The notes beneath the pieces are model-generated. The model made no database searches, was not told the DNA's origin, and worked only from the letters and a program-made list of their open reading frames with translations. The position numbers were made by a program, and so were the translations under genes. Positions 38,101-51,520 of a DNA stretch of 64,000 bases are shown one piece after another. Origin of the DNA: Crossaster papposus. Its lineage: Eukaryota; Echinodermata; Asteroidea; Velatida; Solasteridae. The stretch spans positions 1,860,001 to 1,924,000 of the forward strand of contig JBAIAA010000021.1 in the NCBI GenBank assembly GCA_037893245.1, read 5' to 3'. Numbering within the stretch: position 1 is the first letter of the stretch; the number at the start of each line of letters is the position of its first letter.

Positions 38101-40974
38101 GGGGGATTAGCTCAAATGGTAGAGCGCTCGCTTTGCATGTGAGATGTACCGGGATCGATACCCGGATCTTCCATATAATATTTGTTGATTTTTACTGCAT
38201 GGTATTTCTTCATTGTATAATTTTCACAAATATACTCAAGAATGAGAGATGTGTTTGGGGATAAGCTCAAATGGTAGAGCGCTCGCTTAGCATGCGAGAG
38301 GTACCGGGATCGATACCCGGATCTTCCAAATAATATTTCTTCATTTTTACTGCATGGTATTTCTTTATTTTATAATTTTCACAAATATACTCAAGAATGA
38401 GAGATGTGTTGGGGGATTAGCTCAAATGGTAGAGCGCTCGCTTAGCATGCGAGAGGTACCGGGATCGATACCCGGATCTTCCAAATAATATTTCTTCATT
38501 TTTACTGTATGGCATTTCTTCATTTTGTTATTTTCTAAAATATACTCAAGAAAGAGATGTGTGTTGGGGGATTAGCTCAAATGGTAGAGCGCTCGCTTTG
38601 CATGTGAGATGTACCGGGATCTATACCCGGATCTTCCATATGATATTTGTTGATTTTTACTGCATGGTATTTCTTCATTTTATAATTTTCACAAATATAC
38701 TCAAGAATGAGAGATGACTGTGTTGGGGGATTAGCTCAAATGGTAGAGCGCTCGCTTAGCATGCGAGAGGTACCGGGATCGATACCCGGATCTTCCAAAT
38801 AATATTTCTTCATTTTTACTGTATGGCATTTCTTCATTTTGTTATTTTCTAAAATATACTCAAGAAAGAGATGTGTGTTGGGGGATTAGCTCAAATGGTA
38901 GAGCGCTCGCTTAGCATGCGAGAGGTACCGGGATCGATACCCGGATCTTCCAAATAATATTTCTTCATTTTTACTAGATGGTATTTCTTTATTTTATAAT
39001 TTTCACAAATATACTCAAGAATGAGAGATGTGTTTGGGGATTAGCTCAAATGGTAGAGCGCTCGCTTAGCATGCGAGAGGTACCGGGATCGATACCCGGA
39101 TCTTTCAAATAATATGTGTTGATTTTTACTGTATGGCATTTCTTCATTTTGTAATTTTCTAAAATATACTCAAGAAAGAGATGTGTGTTGGGGGATTAGC
39201 TCAAATGGTAGAGCGCTCGCTTTGCATGTGAGATGTACCGGGATCTATACCCGGATCTTCCATATAATATTTGTTGATTTTTACTGCATGGTATTTCTTC
39301 ATTTTATAATTTTCACAAATATACTCCAGAATGAGAGATGTGTTGGGGGATTAGCTCAAATGGTAGAGCGCTCGCTTAGCATGCGAGAGGTACCGGGATC
39401 GATACCCGGATCTTCCAAATAATATTTGTTCATTTTTACTGCATGGTATTTCTTCATTTTATAATTTTCACAAATATACTCAAGAATGAGAGATGTTTTG
39501 GGGGATTAGCTCAAATGGTAGAGCGCTCGCTTAGCATGCGAGAGGTACCGGGATCGATACCCGGATCTTTGAAATAATTATGTGTTGATTTTTACTGTAT
39601 GGCATTTCTTCATTTTGTAATTTTCTAAAATATACTCAAGAAAGAGATGTGTGTTGGGGGATTAGCTCAAATGGTAGAGCGCTCGCTTTGCATGTGAGAT
39701 GTACCTGGATCGATACCCGGATCTTCCATATAATATTTGTTGATTTTTACTGCATGGTATTTCTTCATTGTATAATTTTCACAAATATACTCAAGAATGA
39801 GAGATGTGTTGGGGGATTAGCTCAAATGGTAGAGCGCTCGCTTAGCATGCGAGATGTACCGGGATAGATAACCGGATCTTCCAAATAATATTTCTTAATT
39901 TTTACTGCATGGTATTTCTTTATTTTATAATTTTCACAAATAGGCCTATACTCAAGAATGAGAGATGTGTTGGGGGATTAGCTCAAATGGTAGAGCGCTC
40001 GCTTAGCATGCGAGAGGTACCGGGATCGATACCCGGATCTTCCAAATAATATGTGTTGATTTTTACTGTATGGCATTTCTTCATTTTGTAATTTTCTAAA
40101 ATATACTCAAGAAAGAGATGTGTGTTGGGGGATTAGCTCAAATGGTAGAGCGCTCGCTTTGCATGTGAGATGTACCGGGATCGATACCCGGATCTTCCAT
40201 ATAATATTTGTTGATTTTTACTGCATGGTATTTCTTCATTTTATAATTCTCACAAATATACTCAAGAATGAGAGATGTGTTGGGGGATTAGCTCAAATGG
40301 TAGAGCGCTCGCTTAGCATGCGAGAGGTACCGGGATCGATACCCGGATCTTCCAAATAATATGTGTTGATTTTTACTGTATGGCATTTCTTCATTTTGTA
40401 ATTTTCTAAAATATACTCAAGAAAGAGATGTGTGTTGGGGGATTAGCTCAAATGGTAAAGCGCTCGCTTTGCATGTGAGATGTACCGGGATCGATACCCG
40501 GATCTTCCATATAATATTTGTTGATTTTTACTGCATGGTATTTCTTCATTTTATAATTTTCACAAATATACTCAAGAATGAGAGATGTGTTGGGGGATTA
40601 GCTCAAATGGTAGAGCGCTCGCTTAGCATGCGAGAGGTACCGGGATCGATACCCGGATCTTCCAAATAATATTTCTTCATTTTTACTGCATGGTATTTCT
40701 TTATTTTATAATTTTCACAAATATACTCAAGAATGAGACATGTGTTGGGGGATTAGCTCAAATGGTAGAGCACTCGCTTAGCATGCGAGAGGTACCGGGA
40801 TCGATACCCGGATCTTCCAAATAATATGTGTTGATTTTTACTGTATGGCATTTCTTCATTTTGTAATTTTCTAAAATATACTCAAGAAATAGATGTGTGT
40901 TGGGGGATTAGCTCAAATGGTAGAGCGCTCGCTTTGCATGTGAGATGTACCGGGATCGATACCCGGATCTTCCA
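38101..40974 (+). tRNA. Block of 19 tRNA-Ala genes
   Basis: Genes start at 38101 (TGC), 38256, 38411, 38566 (TGC), 38725, 38880, 39035, 39190 (TGC), 39345, 39500, 39656 (TGC), 39811, 39972, 40127 (TGC), 40282, 40437 (TGC), 40592, 40747 and 40902 (TGC); the rest are AGC. The acceptor 3' strand is altered at 39500 (CTTTGA) and the T arm at 39811. A 6-bp GGCCTA insertion lies in the leader of 39972. Confidence 0.91.
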
Positions 40975-41056
40975 TATAATATGTGTTGATTTTTACTGCA
41001 TGGTATTTCTTCATTTTATAATTCTCACAAATATACTCAAGAATGTGAGATGTTTT

Positions 41057-44000
41057 GGGGGATTAGCTCAAATGGTAGAGCGCTCGCTTAGCATGCGAGA
41101 GGTACCGGGATCGATACCCGGATCTTCCAAATAATATTTCTTCATTTTTACTGTATGGCATTTCTTCATTTTGTTATTTTCTAAAATATACTCAAGAAAG
41201 AGATGTGTGTTGGGGGATTAGCTCAAATGGTAGAGCGCTCGCTTAGCATGCGAGAGGTACCAGGATCGGTACCCGGATCTTCCAAATAATATTTGTTCAT
41301 TTTTACTGCATGGTATTTCTTCATTTTATAATTTTCACAAATATACTCAAGAATGAGAGATGTGTTGGGGGATTAGCTCAAATGGTAGAGCGCTCGCTTT
41401 GCATGTGAGATGTACCGGGATCGGTACCCGGATCTTCCAAATAATATTTGTTCATTTTTACTGCATGGTATTTCTTCATTGTATAATTTTCACAAATATA
41501 CTCAAGAATGAGAGATGTGTTGGGGGATTAGCTCAAATGGTAGAGCGCTCGCTTAGCATGCGAGAGGTACCGGGATCGATACCCGGATCTTCCAAATAAT
41601 TATGTGTTGATTTTTACTGTATGGCATTTCTTCATTTTGTAATTTTCTAAAATATACTCAAGAAAGAGATGTGTGTTGGGGGATTAGCTCAAATGGTAGA
41701 GCGCTCGCTTAGCATGCGAGAGGTACCGGGATCGATACCGGGATCTTCCAAATAATATTTCTTCATTTTTACTGCATGGTATTTCTTTATTTTATAATTT
41801 TCACAAATATACTCAAGAATGAGAGATGTGTTGGGGGATTAGCTCAAATGGTAGAGCGCTCGCTTAGCATGCGAGAGGTACCGGGATCGATACCCGGATC
41901 TTCCAAAAAATATGTGTTGATTTTTACTGTATGGCATTTCTTCATTTTGTAATTTTCTAAAATATACTCAAGAAAGAGATGTGTGTTGGGGGATTAGCTC
42001 AAATGGTAAAGCGCTCGCTTAGCATGCGAGAGGTACCGGGATCGATACCCGGATCTTCCAAATAATATTTCTTCATTTTTACTGCATGGTATTTCTTTAT
42101 TTTATAATTTTCACAAATATACTCAAGAATGAGAGATGTGTTGGGGGATTAGCTCAAATGGTAGAGCGCTCGCTTAGCATGCGAGAGGTACCGGGATCGA
42201 TACCCGGATCTTCCAAATAATATTTCTTCATTTTTACTGCATGGTATTTCTTTATTTTATAATTTTCACAAATATACTCAAGAATGAGACATGTGTTGGG
42301 GGATTAGCTCAAATGGTAGAGCGCTTGCTTAGCATGCGAGAGGTACCGGGATCGATACCCGGATCTTCCAAATAATATGTGTTGATTTTTACTGTATGGC
42401 ATTTCTTCATTTTGTAATTTTCTAAAATATACTCAAGAAAGAGATGTGTGTTGGGGGATTAGCTCAAATGGTAGAGCGCTCGCTTTGCATGTGAGATGTA
42501 CCGGGATCGATACCCGGATCTTCCATATAATATTTGTTGATTTTTACTGCATGGTATTTCTTTATTTTATAATTCTCACAAATATACTCAAGAATGAGAG
42601 ATGTTTTGGGGGATTAGCTCAAATGTTAGAGCGCTCGCTTAGCATGCGAGAGGTACCGGGATCGATACCCGGATCTTCCAAATAATATTTCTTCATTTTT
42701 ACTGTATTGCATATCTTCATTTTGTTATTTTCTAAAATATACTCAAGAAAGAGATGTGTGTTGGGGGATTATCTCAAATGGTAGAGCGCTCGCTTAGCAT
42801 GCGAGAGGTACCGGGATCGATACCCGGATCTTCCAAATAATATTTCTTCATTTTTACTGCATGGTATTTCTTTATTTTATAATTTTCACAAATATTCTCA
42901 AGAATGAGAGATGTGTTGGGGGATTAGCTCAAATGGTAGAGCGCTCGCTTAGCATGCGAGAGGTACCAAGATCGATACCCGGATCTTCCAAATAATTATG
43001 TGTTGATTTTTACTGTATGGCATTTCTTCATTTTGTAATTTTCTAAAATATACTCAAGAAAGAGATGTGTGTTGGGGGATTAGCTCAAATGGTAGAGCGC
43101 TCGCTTAGCATGCGAGAGGTACCGGGATCGATACCCGGATCTTCCAAATAATATTTCTTAATTTTTACTGCATGGTATTTCTTTATTTTATAATTTTCAC
43201 AAATATACTCAAGAATGAGAGATGTGTTGGGGGATTAGCTCAAATGGTAGAGCGCTCGCTTAGCATGCGAGAGGTACCGGGATCGATACCCGGATCTTCC
43301 AAAAAATATGTGTTGATTTTTACTGTATGGCATTTCTTCATTTTGTAATTTTCTAAAATATACTCAAGAAAGAGATGTGTGTTGGGGGATTAGCTCAAAT
43401 GGTAAAGCGCTCGCTTAGCATGCGAGAGGTACCGGGATCGATACCCGGATCTTCCAAATAATATTTCTTCATTTTTACTGCATGGTATTTCTTTATTTTA
43501 TAATTTTCACAAATATACTCAAGAATGAGAGATGTGTTGGGGGATTAGCTCAAATGGTAGAGCGCTCGCTTAGCATGCGAGAGGTACCGGGATCGATACC
43601 CGGATCTTCCAAATAATATTTCTTCATTTTTACTGCATGGTATTTCTTTATTTTATAATTTTCACAAATATACTCAAGAATGAGACATGTGTTGGGGGAT
43701 TAGCTCAAATGGTAGAGCGCTTGCTTAGCATGCGAGAGGTACCGGGATCGATACCCGGATCTTCCAAATAATATGTGTTGATTTTTACTGTATGGCATTT
43801 CTTCATTTTGTAATTTTCTAAAATATACTCAAGAAAGAGATGTGTGTTGGGGGATTAGCTCAAATGGTAGAGCGCTCGCTTTGCATGTGAGATGTACCGG
43901 GATCGATACCCGGATCTTCCATATAATATTTGTTGATTTTTACTGCATGGTATTTCTTCATTTTATAATTCTCACAAATATACTCAAGAATGAGAGATGT

Positions 44001-44541
44001 TTTGGGGGATTAGCTCAAATGGTAGAGCGCTCGCTTAGCATGCGAGAGGTACCGGGATCGATACCCGGATCTTCCAAATAATATTTCTTCATTTTTACTG
44101 TATGGCATTTCTTCATTTTGTAATTTTCTAAAATATACTCAAGAAAGAGATGTGTGTTGGGGGATTAGCTCAAATGGTAGAGCGCTCGCTTAGCATGCGA
44201 GAGGTACCAGGATCGGTACCCGGATCTTCCAAATAATATTTGTTCATTTTTACTGCATGGTATTTCTTCATTTTATAATTTTCACAAATATACTCAAGAA
44301 TGAGAGATGTGTTGGGGGATTAGCTCAAATGGTAGAGCGCTCGCTTTGCATGTGAGATGTACCGGGATCGGTACCCGGATCTTCCAAATAATATTTGTTC
44401 ATTTTTACTGCATGGTATTTCTTCATTGTATAATTTTCACAAATATACTCAAGAATGAGAGATGTGTTGGGGGATTAGCTCAAATGGTAGAGCGCTCGCT
44501 TAGCATGCGAGAGGTACCGGGATCGATACCCGGATCTTCCA
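41057..44541 (+). tRNA. Block of 23 tRNA-Ala genes
   Basis: Genes start at 41057, 41212, 41367 (TGC), 41522, 41678, 41833, 41988, 42143, 42298, 42453 (TGC), 42608, 42763, 42918, 43074, 43229, 43384, 43539, 43694, 43849 (TGC), 44004, 44159, 44314 (TGC) and 44469; the rest are AGC. TGC genes at 41367 and 44314 follow type a leaders, evidence of exchange between units. Copies at 42298 and 43694 read GCGCTTGCTT, with a G:U pair in the anticodon stem. Confidence 0.91.
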
Positions 44542-44624
44542 AATAATTATGTGTTGATTTTTACTGTATGGCATTTCTTCATTTTGTAATTTTCTAAAAT
44601 ATACTCAAGAAAGAGATGTGTGTT

Positions 44625-46417
44625 GGGGGATTAGCTCAAATGGTAGAGCGCTCGCTTTGCATGTGAGATGTACCGGGATCGATACCCGGATCTTCCATAT
44701 AATATTTGTTGATTTTTACTGCATGGTATTTCTTCATTTTATAATTCTCACAAATATACTCAAGAATGAGAGATGTTTTGGGGGATTAGCTCAAATGTTA
44801 GAGCGCTCGCTTAGCATGCGAGAGGTACCGGGATCGATACCCGGATCTTCCAAATAATATTTCTTCATTTTTACTGTATTGCATTTCTTCATTTTGTTAT
44901 TTTCTAAAATATACTCAAGAAAGAGATGTGTGTTGGGGGATTATCTCAAATGGTAGATCGCTCGCTTAGCATGCGAGAGGTACCGGGATCGATACCCGGA
45001 TCTTCCAAATAATATTTCTTCATTTTTACTGCATGGTATTTCTTTATTATTTTTATAATTTTCACAAATATTCTCAAGAATGAGAGATGTGTTGGGGGAT
45101 TAGCTCAAATGGTAGAGCGCTCGCTTAGCATGCGAGAGGTACCGGGATCGATACCCCGATCTTCCAAATAATATGTGTTGATTTTTACTGTTGTATGGCA
45201 TTTTGTAATTTTGTAATTTTCTAAAATATACTCAAGAAAGAGATGTGTGTTGGGGGATTAGCTCAAATGATAGAGCGCTCGCTTTGCATGTGAGATGTAC
45301 CGGGATCGATACCCGGATCTTCCAAATAATATTTGTTCATTTTTACTGCATGGTATTTCTTCATTTTATAATTTTCACAAATATACTCAAGAATGAGAGA
45401 TGTGTTGGGGGATTAGCTCAAATGGTAGAGCGCTCGCTTAGCATGCGAGAGGTACCGGGATCGATACCCGGATCTTCCAAATAATTATGTTTTGATTTTT
45501 ACTGTATGGCATTTCTTCATTTTGTAATTTTCTAAAATATACTCAAGAAAGAGATGTGTGTTGGGGGATTAGCTCAAATGGTAGAGCGCTCGCTTTGCAT
45601 GTGAGATGTACCGGGATCGATACCCGGATCTTCCATATAATATTTGTTGATTTTTACTGCATGGTATTTCTTCATTTTATAATTCTCACAAATATACTCA
45701 AGAATGAGAGATGTTTTGGGGGATTAGCTCAAATGTTAGAGCGCTCGCTTAGCATGCGAGAGGTACCGGGATCGATACCCGGATCTTCCAAATAATATTT
45801 CTTCATTTTTACTGTATTGCATTTCTTCATTTTGTTATTTTCTAAAATATACTCAAGAAAGAGATGTGTGTTGGGGGATTATCTCAAATGGTAGATCGCT
45901 CGCTTAGCATGCGAGAGGTACCGGGATCGATACCCGGATCTTCCAAATAATATTTCTTCATTTTTACTGCATGGTATTTCTTTATTATTTTTATAATTTT
46001 CACAAATATTCTCAAGAATGAGAGATGTGTTGGGGGATTAGCTCAAATGGTAGAGCGCTCGCTTAGCATGCGAGAGGTACCGGGATCGATACCCCGATCT
46101 TCCAAATAATATGTGTTGATTTTTACTGTTGTATGGCATTTTGTAATTTTGTAATTTTCTAAAATATACTCAAGAAAGAGATGTGTGTTGGGGGATTAGC
46201 TCAAATGATAGAGCGCTCGCTTTGCATGTGAGATGTACCGGGATCGATACCCGGATCTTCCAAATAATATTTGTTCATTTTTACTGCATGGTATTTCTTC
46301 ATTTTATAATTTTCACAAATATACTCAAGAATGAGAGATGTGTTGGGGGATTAGCTCAAATGGTAGAGCGCTCGCTTAGCATGCGAGAGGTACCGGGATC
46401 GATACCCGGATCTTCCA
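44625..46417 (+). tRNA. Block of 12 tRNA-Ala genes (938-bp tandem duplication)
   Basis: Genes start at 44625 (TGC), 44780, 44935, 45094, 45252 (TGC), 45407, 45563 (TGC), 45718, 45873, 46032, 46190 (TGC) and 46345; the rest are AGC. Six units from 44625 are repeated, apparently unchanged, from 45563. Shared marks include TGGTAGATCG at 44935/45873, an ATTT insertion before 45094/46032 and ATACCCCGATC in those genes. Confidence 0.92.
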
Positions 46418-46500
46418 AATAATTATGTTTTGATTTTTACTGTATGGCATTTCTTCATTTTGTAATTTTCTAAAATATACTCAAGAAAGAGATGTGTGTT

Positions 46501-47503
46501 GGGGGATTAGCTCAAATGGTAGAGCGCTCGCTTAGCATGCGACAGGTACCGGGATCGATACCCGGATCTTCCAAATAATATGTGTTGATTTTTACTGCAT
46601 GGTATTTCTTTATTTTATAATTCTCACAAATATACTCAAGAATGAGAGATGTTTTGGGGGATTAGCTCAAATGTTAGAGCGCTCGCTTAGCATGCGAGAG
46701 GTACCGGGATCGATACCCGGATCTTCCAAATAATATTTCTTCATTTTTACTGTATTGCATATCTTCATTTTGTTATTTTCTAAAATATACTCAAGAAAGA
46801 GATGTGTGTTGGGGGATTATCTCAAATGGTAGAGCGCTCGCTTAGCATGCGAGAGGTACCGGGATCGATACCCGGATCTTCCAAATAATATTTCTTCATT
46901 TTTACTGCATGGTATTTCTTTATTTTATAATTTTCACAAATATACTCAAGAATGAGAGATGTGTTGGGGGATTAGCTCAAATGGTAGAGCGCTCGCTTAG
47001 CATGCGAGAGGTACCGGGATCGATACCCGGATCTTCCAAATAATATTTCTTCATTTTTACTGCATGGTATTTCTTTATTTTATAATTTTCACAAATATAC
47101 TCAAGAATGAGAGATGTGTTGGGGGATTAGCTCAAATGGTAGAGCGCTCGCTTAGCATGCGAGAGGTACCGGGATCGATACCCGGATCTTCCAAATAATA
47201 TTTCTTCATTTTTACTGCATGGTATTTCTTTATTTTATAATTTTCACAAATATACTCAAGAATGAGACATGTGTTGGGGGATTAGCTCAAATGGTAGAGC
47301 GCTTGCTTAGCATGCGAGAGGTACCGGGATCGATACCCGGATCTTCCAAATAATATGTGTTGATTTTTACTGTATGGCATTTCTTCATTTTATAATTTTC
47401 TAAAATATACTCAAGAAAGAGATGTGTGTTGGGGGATTAGCTCAAATGGTAGAGCGCTCGCTTTGCATGTGAGATGTACCGGGATCGATACCCGGATCTT
47501 CCA
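46501..47503 (+). tRNA. Block of 7 tRNA-Ala genes
   Basis: Genes start at 46501, 46656, 46811, 46966, 47121, 47276 and 47431 (TGC); the rest are AGC. The copy at 46501 reads GCGACAGG, and the copy at 46811 has TTATCTC, which changes the first base of the D stem and the A box. Confidence 0.91.
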
Positions 47504-47585
47504 TATAATATTTGTTGATTTTTACTGCATGGTATTTCTTTATTTTATAATTCTCACAAATATACTCAAGAATGAGAGATGTTTT

Positions 47586-48019
47586 GGGGGATTAGCTCAA
47601 ATCGTCATCGTCAGCACGAAGTAACACTAATGTCACGTGATGCGCGCGACCCCTTTCTGGCGTTTTCACGAAGTAACGCAAAGCCCATAGCTAATACACG
47701 CGGATAGCGTCACTTCGTGAAAACTCACAAATCAGATACGCCGTTTACGAGTTTTCACGAAGTGACGCTATCCGCGTGTATTAGCTATGGGCTTTGTGTT
47801 ACTTCGTGAAAACGCCAGAAATGGCCCCGCGTATCGAGTTTTCACGAAGTGACGCTATCCGTGTGTATTAGCTATGGGATTTGCGTTACTTCGTGAAAAC
47901 GCCAGAAAGGGGTCGCGATTCAGCCATGACATTAGTGTTACTTCGTGGTGACGCTGACGAAATGGTAGAGCGCTCGCTTAGCATGCGAGAGGTACCGGGA
48001 TCGATACCCGGATCTTCCA
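47586..48019 (+). pseudogene. tRNA-Ala gene split by a transposon
   Basis: The 5' piece 47586-47602 ends in the D loop and the 3' piece 47960-48019 carries the rest, with AAAT present on both sides of the insertion. The A box (TAGCTCAAATGG) is separated from its last bases and from the B box by 357 bp, so Pol III should no longer use the gene properly. The anticodon is AGC. Confidence 0.9.
47603..47959. mobile_element. Non-autonomous foldback/MITE-like element, 357 bp
   Basis: Flanked by AAAT (47599-47602 and 47960-47963). Terminal inverted repeats of 33 bp (47603-47635 and 47927-47959) match at 31 positions. Inside, a sub-repeat of about 64 bp bounded by TTTTCACGAAGTAACGC and GCGTCACTTCGTGAAAA occurs once in one orientation and twice in the other, so the whole element can fold into a long hairpin. 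CACGAAGTRAC occurs repeatedly and could be a transposase site. It has no coding capacity and is GC-richer than the array. The superfamily is not identified; a 4-bp duplication is compatible with several. Confidence 0.85.
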
Positions 48020-48101
48020 AATAATATTTCTTCATTTTTACTGTATGGCATTTCTTCATTTTGTAATTTTCTAAAATATACTCAAGAAAGAGATGTGTGT
48101 T

Positions 48102-51100
48102 GGGGGATTAGCTCAAATGGTAGAGCGCTCGCTTAGCATGCGAGAGGTACCAGGATCGGTACCCGGATCTTCCAAATAATATTTGTTCATTTTTACTGCA
48201 TGGTATTTCTTCATTTTATAATTTTCACAAATATACTCAAGAATGAGAGATGTGTTGGGGGATTAGCTCAAATGGTAGAGCGCTCGCTTTGCATGTGAGA
48301 TGTACCGGGATCGGTACCCGGATCTTCCAAATAATATTTGTTCATTTTTACTGCATGGTATTTCTTCATTGTATAATTTTCACAAATATACTCAAGAATG
48401 AGAGATGTGTTGGGGGATTAGCTCAAATGGTAGAGCGCTCGATTAGCATGCGAGAGGTACCGGGATCGATACCCGGATCTTCCAAATAATTATGTGTTGA
48501 TTTTTACTGTATGGCATTTCTTCATTTTGTAATTTTCTAAAATATACTCAATGAAGAGATGTGTGTTGGGGGATTAGCTCAAATGGTAGAGGGCTCGCTT
48601 AGCATGCGAGAGGTACCGGGATCGATACCCGGATCTTCCAAATAATATTTCTTCATTTTTACTGCATGGTATTTCTTTATTTTATAATTTTCACAAATAT
48701 ACTCAAGAATGAGACATGTGTTGGGGGATTAGCTCAAATGGTAGAGCGCTTGCTTAGCATGCGAGAGGTACCGGGATCGATACCCGGATCTTCCAAATAA
48801 TATGTGTTGATTTTTACTGTATGGCATTTCTTCATTTTGTAATTTTCTAAAATATACTCAAGAAAGAGATGTGTGTTGGGGGATTAGCTCAAATGGTAGA
48901 GCGCTCGCTTTGCATGTGAGATGTACCGGGATCGATACCCGGATCTTCCATATAATATTTGTTGATTTTTACTGCATGGTATTTCTTCATTTTATAATTC
49001 TCACAAATATACTCAAGAATGAGAGATGTTTTGGGGGATTAGCTCAAATGTTAGAGCGCTCGCTTAGCATGCGAGAGGTACCGGGATCGATACCCGGATC
49101 TTCCAAATAATATTTCTTCATTTTTACTGTATTGCATTTCTTCATTTTGTTATTTTCTAAAATATACTCAAGAAAGAGATGTGTGTTGGGGGATTATCTC
49201 AAATGGTGGAGCGCTCGCTTAGCATGCGAGAGGTACCGGGATCGATACCCGGATCTTCCAAATAATATTTCTTCATTTTTACTGCATGGTATTTCTTTAT
49301 TATTTTTATAATTTTCACAAATATTCTCAAGAATGAGAGATGTGTTGGGGGATTAGCTCAAATGGTAGAGCGCTCGCTTAGCATGCGAGAGGTACCGGGA
49401 TCGATACCCCGATCTTCCAAATAATATGTGTTGATTTTTACTGTTGTATGGCATTTCTTCATTTTGTAATTTTCTAAAATATACTCAAGAAAGAGATGTG
49501 TGTTGGGGGATTAGCTCAAATGATAGAGCGCTCGCTTTGCATGTGAGATGTACCGGGATCGATACCCGGATCTTCCAAATAATATTTGTTCATTTTTACT
49601 GCATGGTATTTCTTCATTTTATAATTTTCACAAATATACTCAAGAATGAGAGATGTGTTGGGGGATTAGCTCAAATGGTAGAGCGCTCGCTTAGCATGCG
49701 AGAGGTACCGGGATCGATACCCGGATCTTCCAAATAATTATGTTTTGATTTTTACTGTATGGCATTTCTTCATTTTGTAATTTTCTAAAATATACTCAAG
49801 AAAGAGATGTGTGTTGGGGGATTAGCTCAAATGGTAGAGCGCTCGCTTAGCATGCGAGAGGTACCGGGATCGATACCCGGATCTTCCAAATAATATTTCT
49901 TCATTTTTACTGCATGGTATTTCTTTATTTTATAATTTTCACAAATATACTCAAGAATGAGAGATGTGTTGGGGGATTAGCTCAAATGGTAGAGCGCTCG
50001 CTTAGCATGCGACAGGTACCGGGATCGATACCCGGATCTTCCAAATAATATGTGTTGATTTTTACTGCATGGTATTTCTTTATTTTATAATTCTCACAAA
50101 TATACTCAAGAATGAGAGATGTTTTGGGGGATTAGCTCAAATGTTAGAGCGCTCGCTTAGCATGCGAGAGGTACCGGGATCGATACCCGGATCTTCCAAA
50201 TAATATTTCTTCATTTTTACTGTATTGCATATCTTCATTTTGTTATTTTCTAAAATATACTCAAGAAAGAGATGTGTGTTGGGGGATTATCTCAAATGGT
50301 AGAGCGCTCGCTTAGCATGCGAGAGGTACCGGGATCGATACCCGGATCTTCCAAATAATATTTCTTCATTTTTACTGCATGGTATTTCTTTATTTTATAA
50401 TTTTCACAAATATTCTCAAGAATGAGAGATGTGTTGGGGGATTAGCTCAAATGGTAGAGCGCTCGCTTAGCATGCGACAGGTACCGGGATCGATACCCGG
50501 ATCTTCCAAATAATATGTGTTGATTTTTACTGCATGGTATTTCTTTATTTTATAATTCTCACAAATATACTCAAGAATGAGAGATGTTTTGGGGGATTAG
50601 CTCAAATGTTAGAGCGCTCGCTTAGCATGCGAGAGGTACCGGGATCGATACCCGGATCTTCCAAATAATATTTCTTCATTTTTACTGTATTGCATATCTT
50701 CATTTTGTTATTTTCTAAAATATACTCAAGAAAGAGATGTGTGTTGGGGGATTATCTCAAATGGTAGAGCGCTCGCTTAGCATGCGAGAGGTACCGGGAT
50801 CGATACCCGGATCTTCCAAATAATATTTCTTCATTTTTACTGCATGGTATTTCTTTATTTTATAATTTTCACAAATATTCTCAAGAATGAGAGATGTGTT
50901 GGGGGATTAGCTCAAATGGTAGAGCGCTCGCTTAGCATGCGAGAGGTACCGGGATCGATACCCGGATCTTCCAAAAAATATGTGTTGATTTTTACTGTAT
51001 GGCATTTCTTCATTTTGTAATTTTCTAAAATATACTCAAGAAAGAGATGTGTGTTGGGGGATTAGCTCAAATGGTAAAGCGCTCGCTTAGCATGCGAGAG

Positions 51101-51438
51101 GTACCGGGATCGATACCCGGATCTTCCAAATAATATTTCTTCATTTTTACTGCATGGTATTTCTTTATTTTATAATTTTCACAAATATACTCAAGAATGA
51201 GAGATGTGTTGGGGGATTAGCTCAAATGGTAGAGCGCTCGCTTAGCATGCGAGAGGTACCGGGATCGATACCCGGATCTTCCAAATAATATTTCTTCATT
51301 TTTACTGCATGGTATTTCTTTATTTTATAATTTTCACAAATATACTCAAGAATGAGACATGTGTTGGGGGATTAGCTCAAATGGTAGAGCGCTTGCTTAG
51401 CATGCGAGAGGTACCGGGATCGATACCCGGATCTTCCA
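48102..51438 (+). tRNA. Block of 22 tRNA-Ala genes
   Basis: Genes start at 48102, 48257 (TGC), 48412, 48568, 48723, 48878 (TGC), 49033, 49188, 49347, 49505 (TGC), 49660, 49816, 49971, 50126, 50281, 50436, 50591, 50746, 50901, 51056, 51211 and 51366; the rest are AGC. From 49660 to 51366 there are 13 AGC genes in a row with no TGC gene, the longest such run here. The copy at 48412 has C31 to A and that at 48568 has GAGGGCTC. Confidence 0.91.
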
Positions 51439-51520
51439 AATAATATGTATTGATTTTTACTGTATGGCATTTCTTCATTTTGTAATTTTCTAAAATATAC
51501 TCAAGAAAGAGATGTGTGTT

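Noticed and set aside
47603-47959. piggyBac- or Kolobok-type element, because of the 4-bp target duplication.
   Set aside because: Those use TTAA; here the duplication is AAAT and the end sequences are not ones I recognise.
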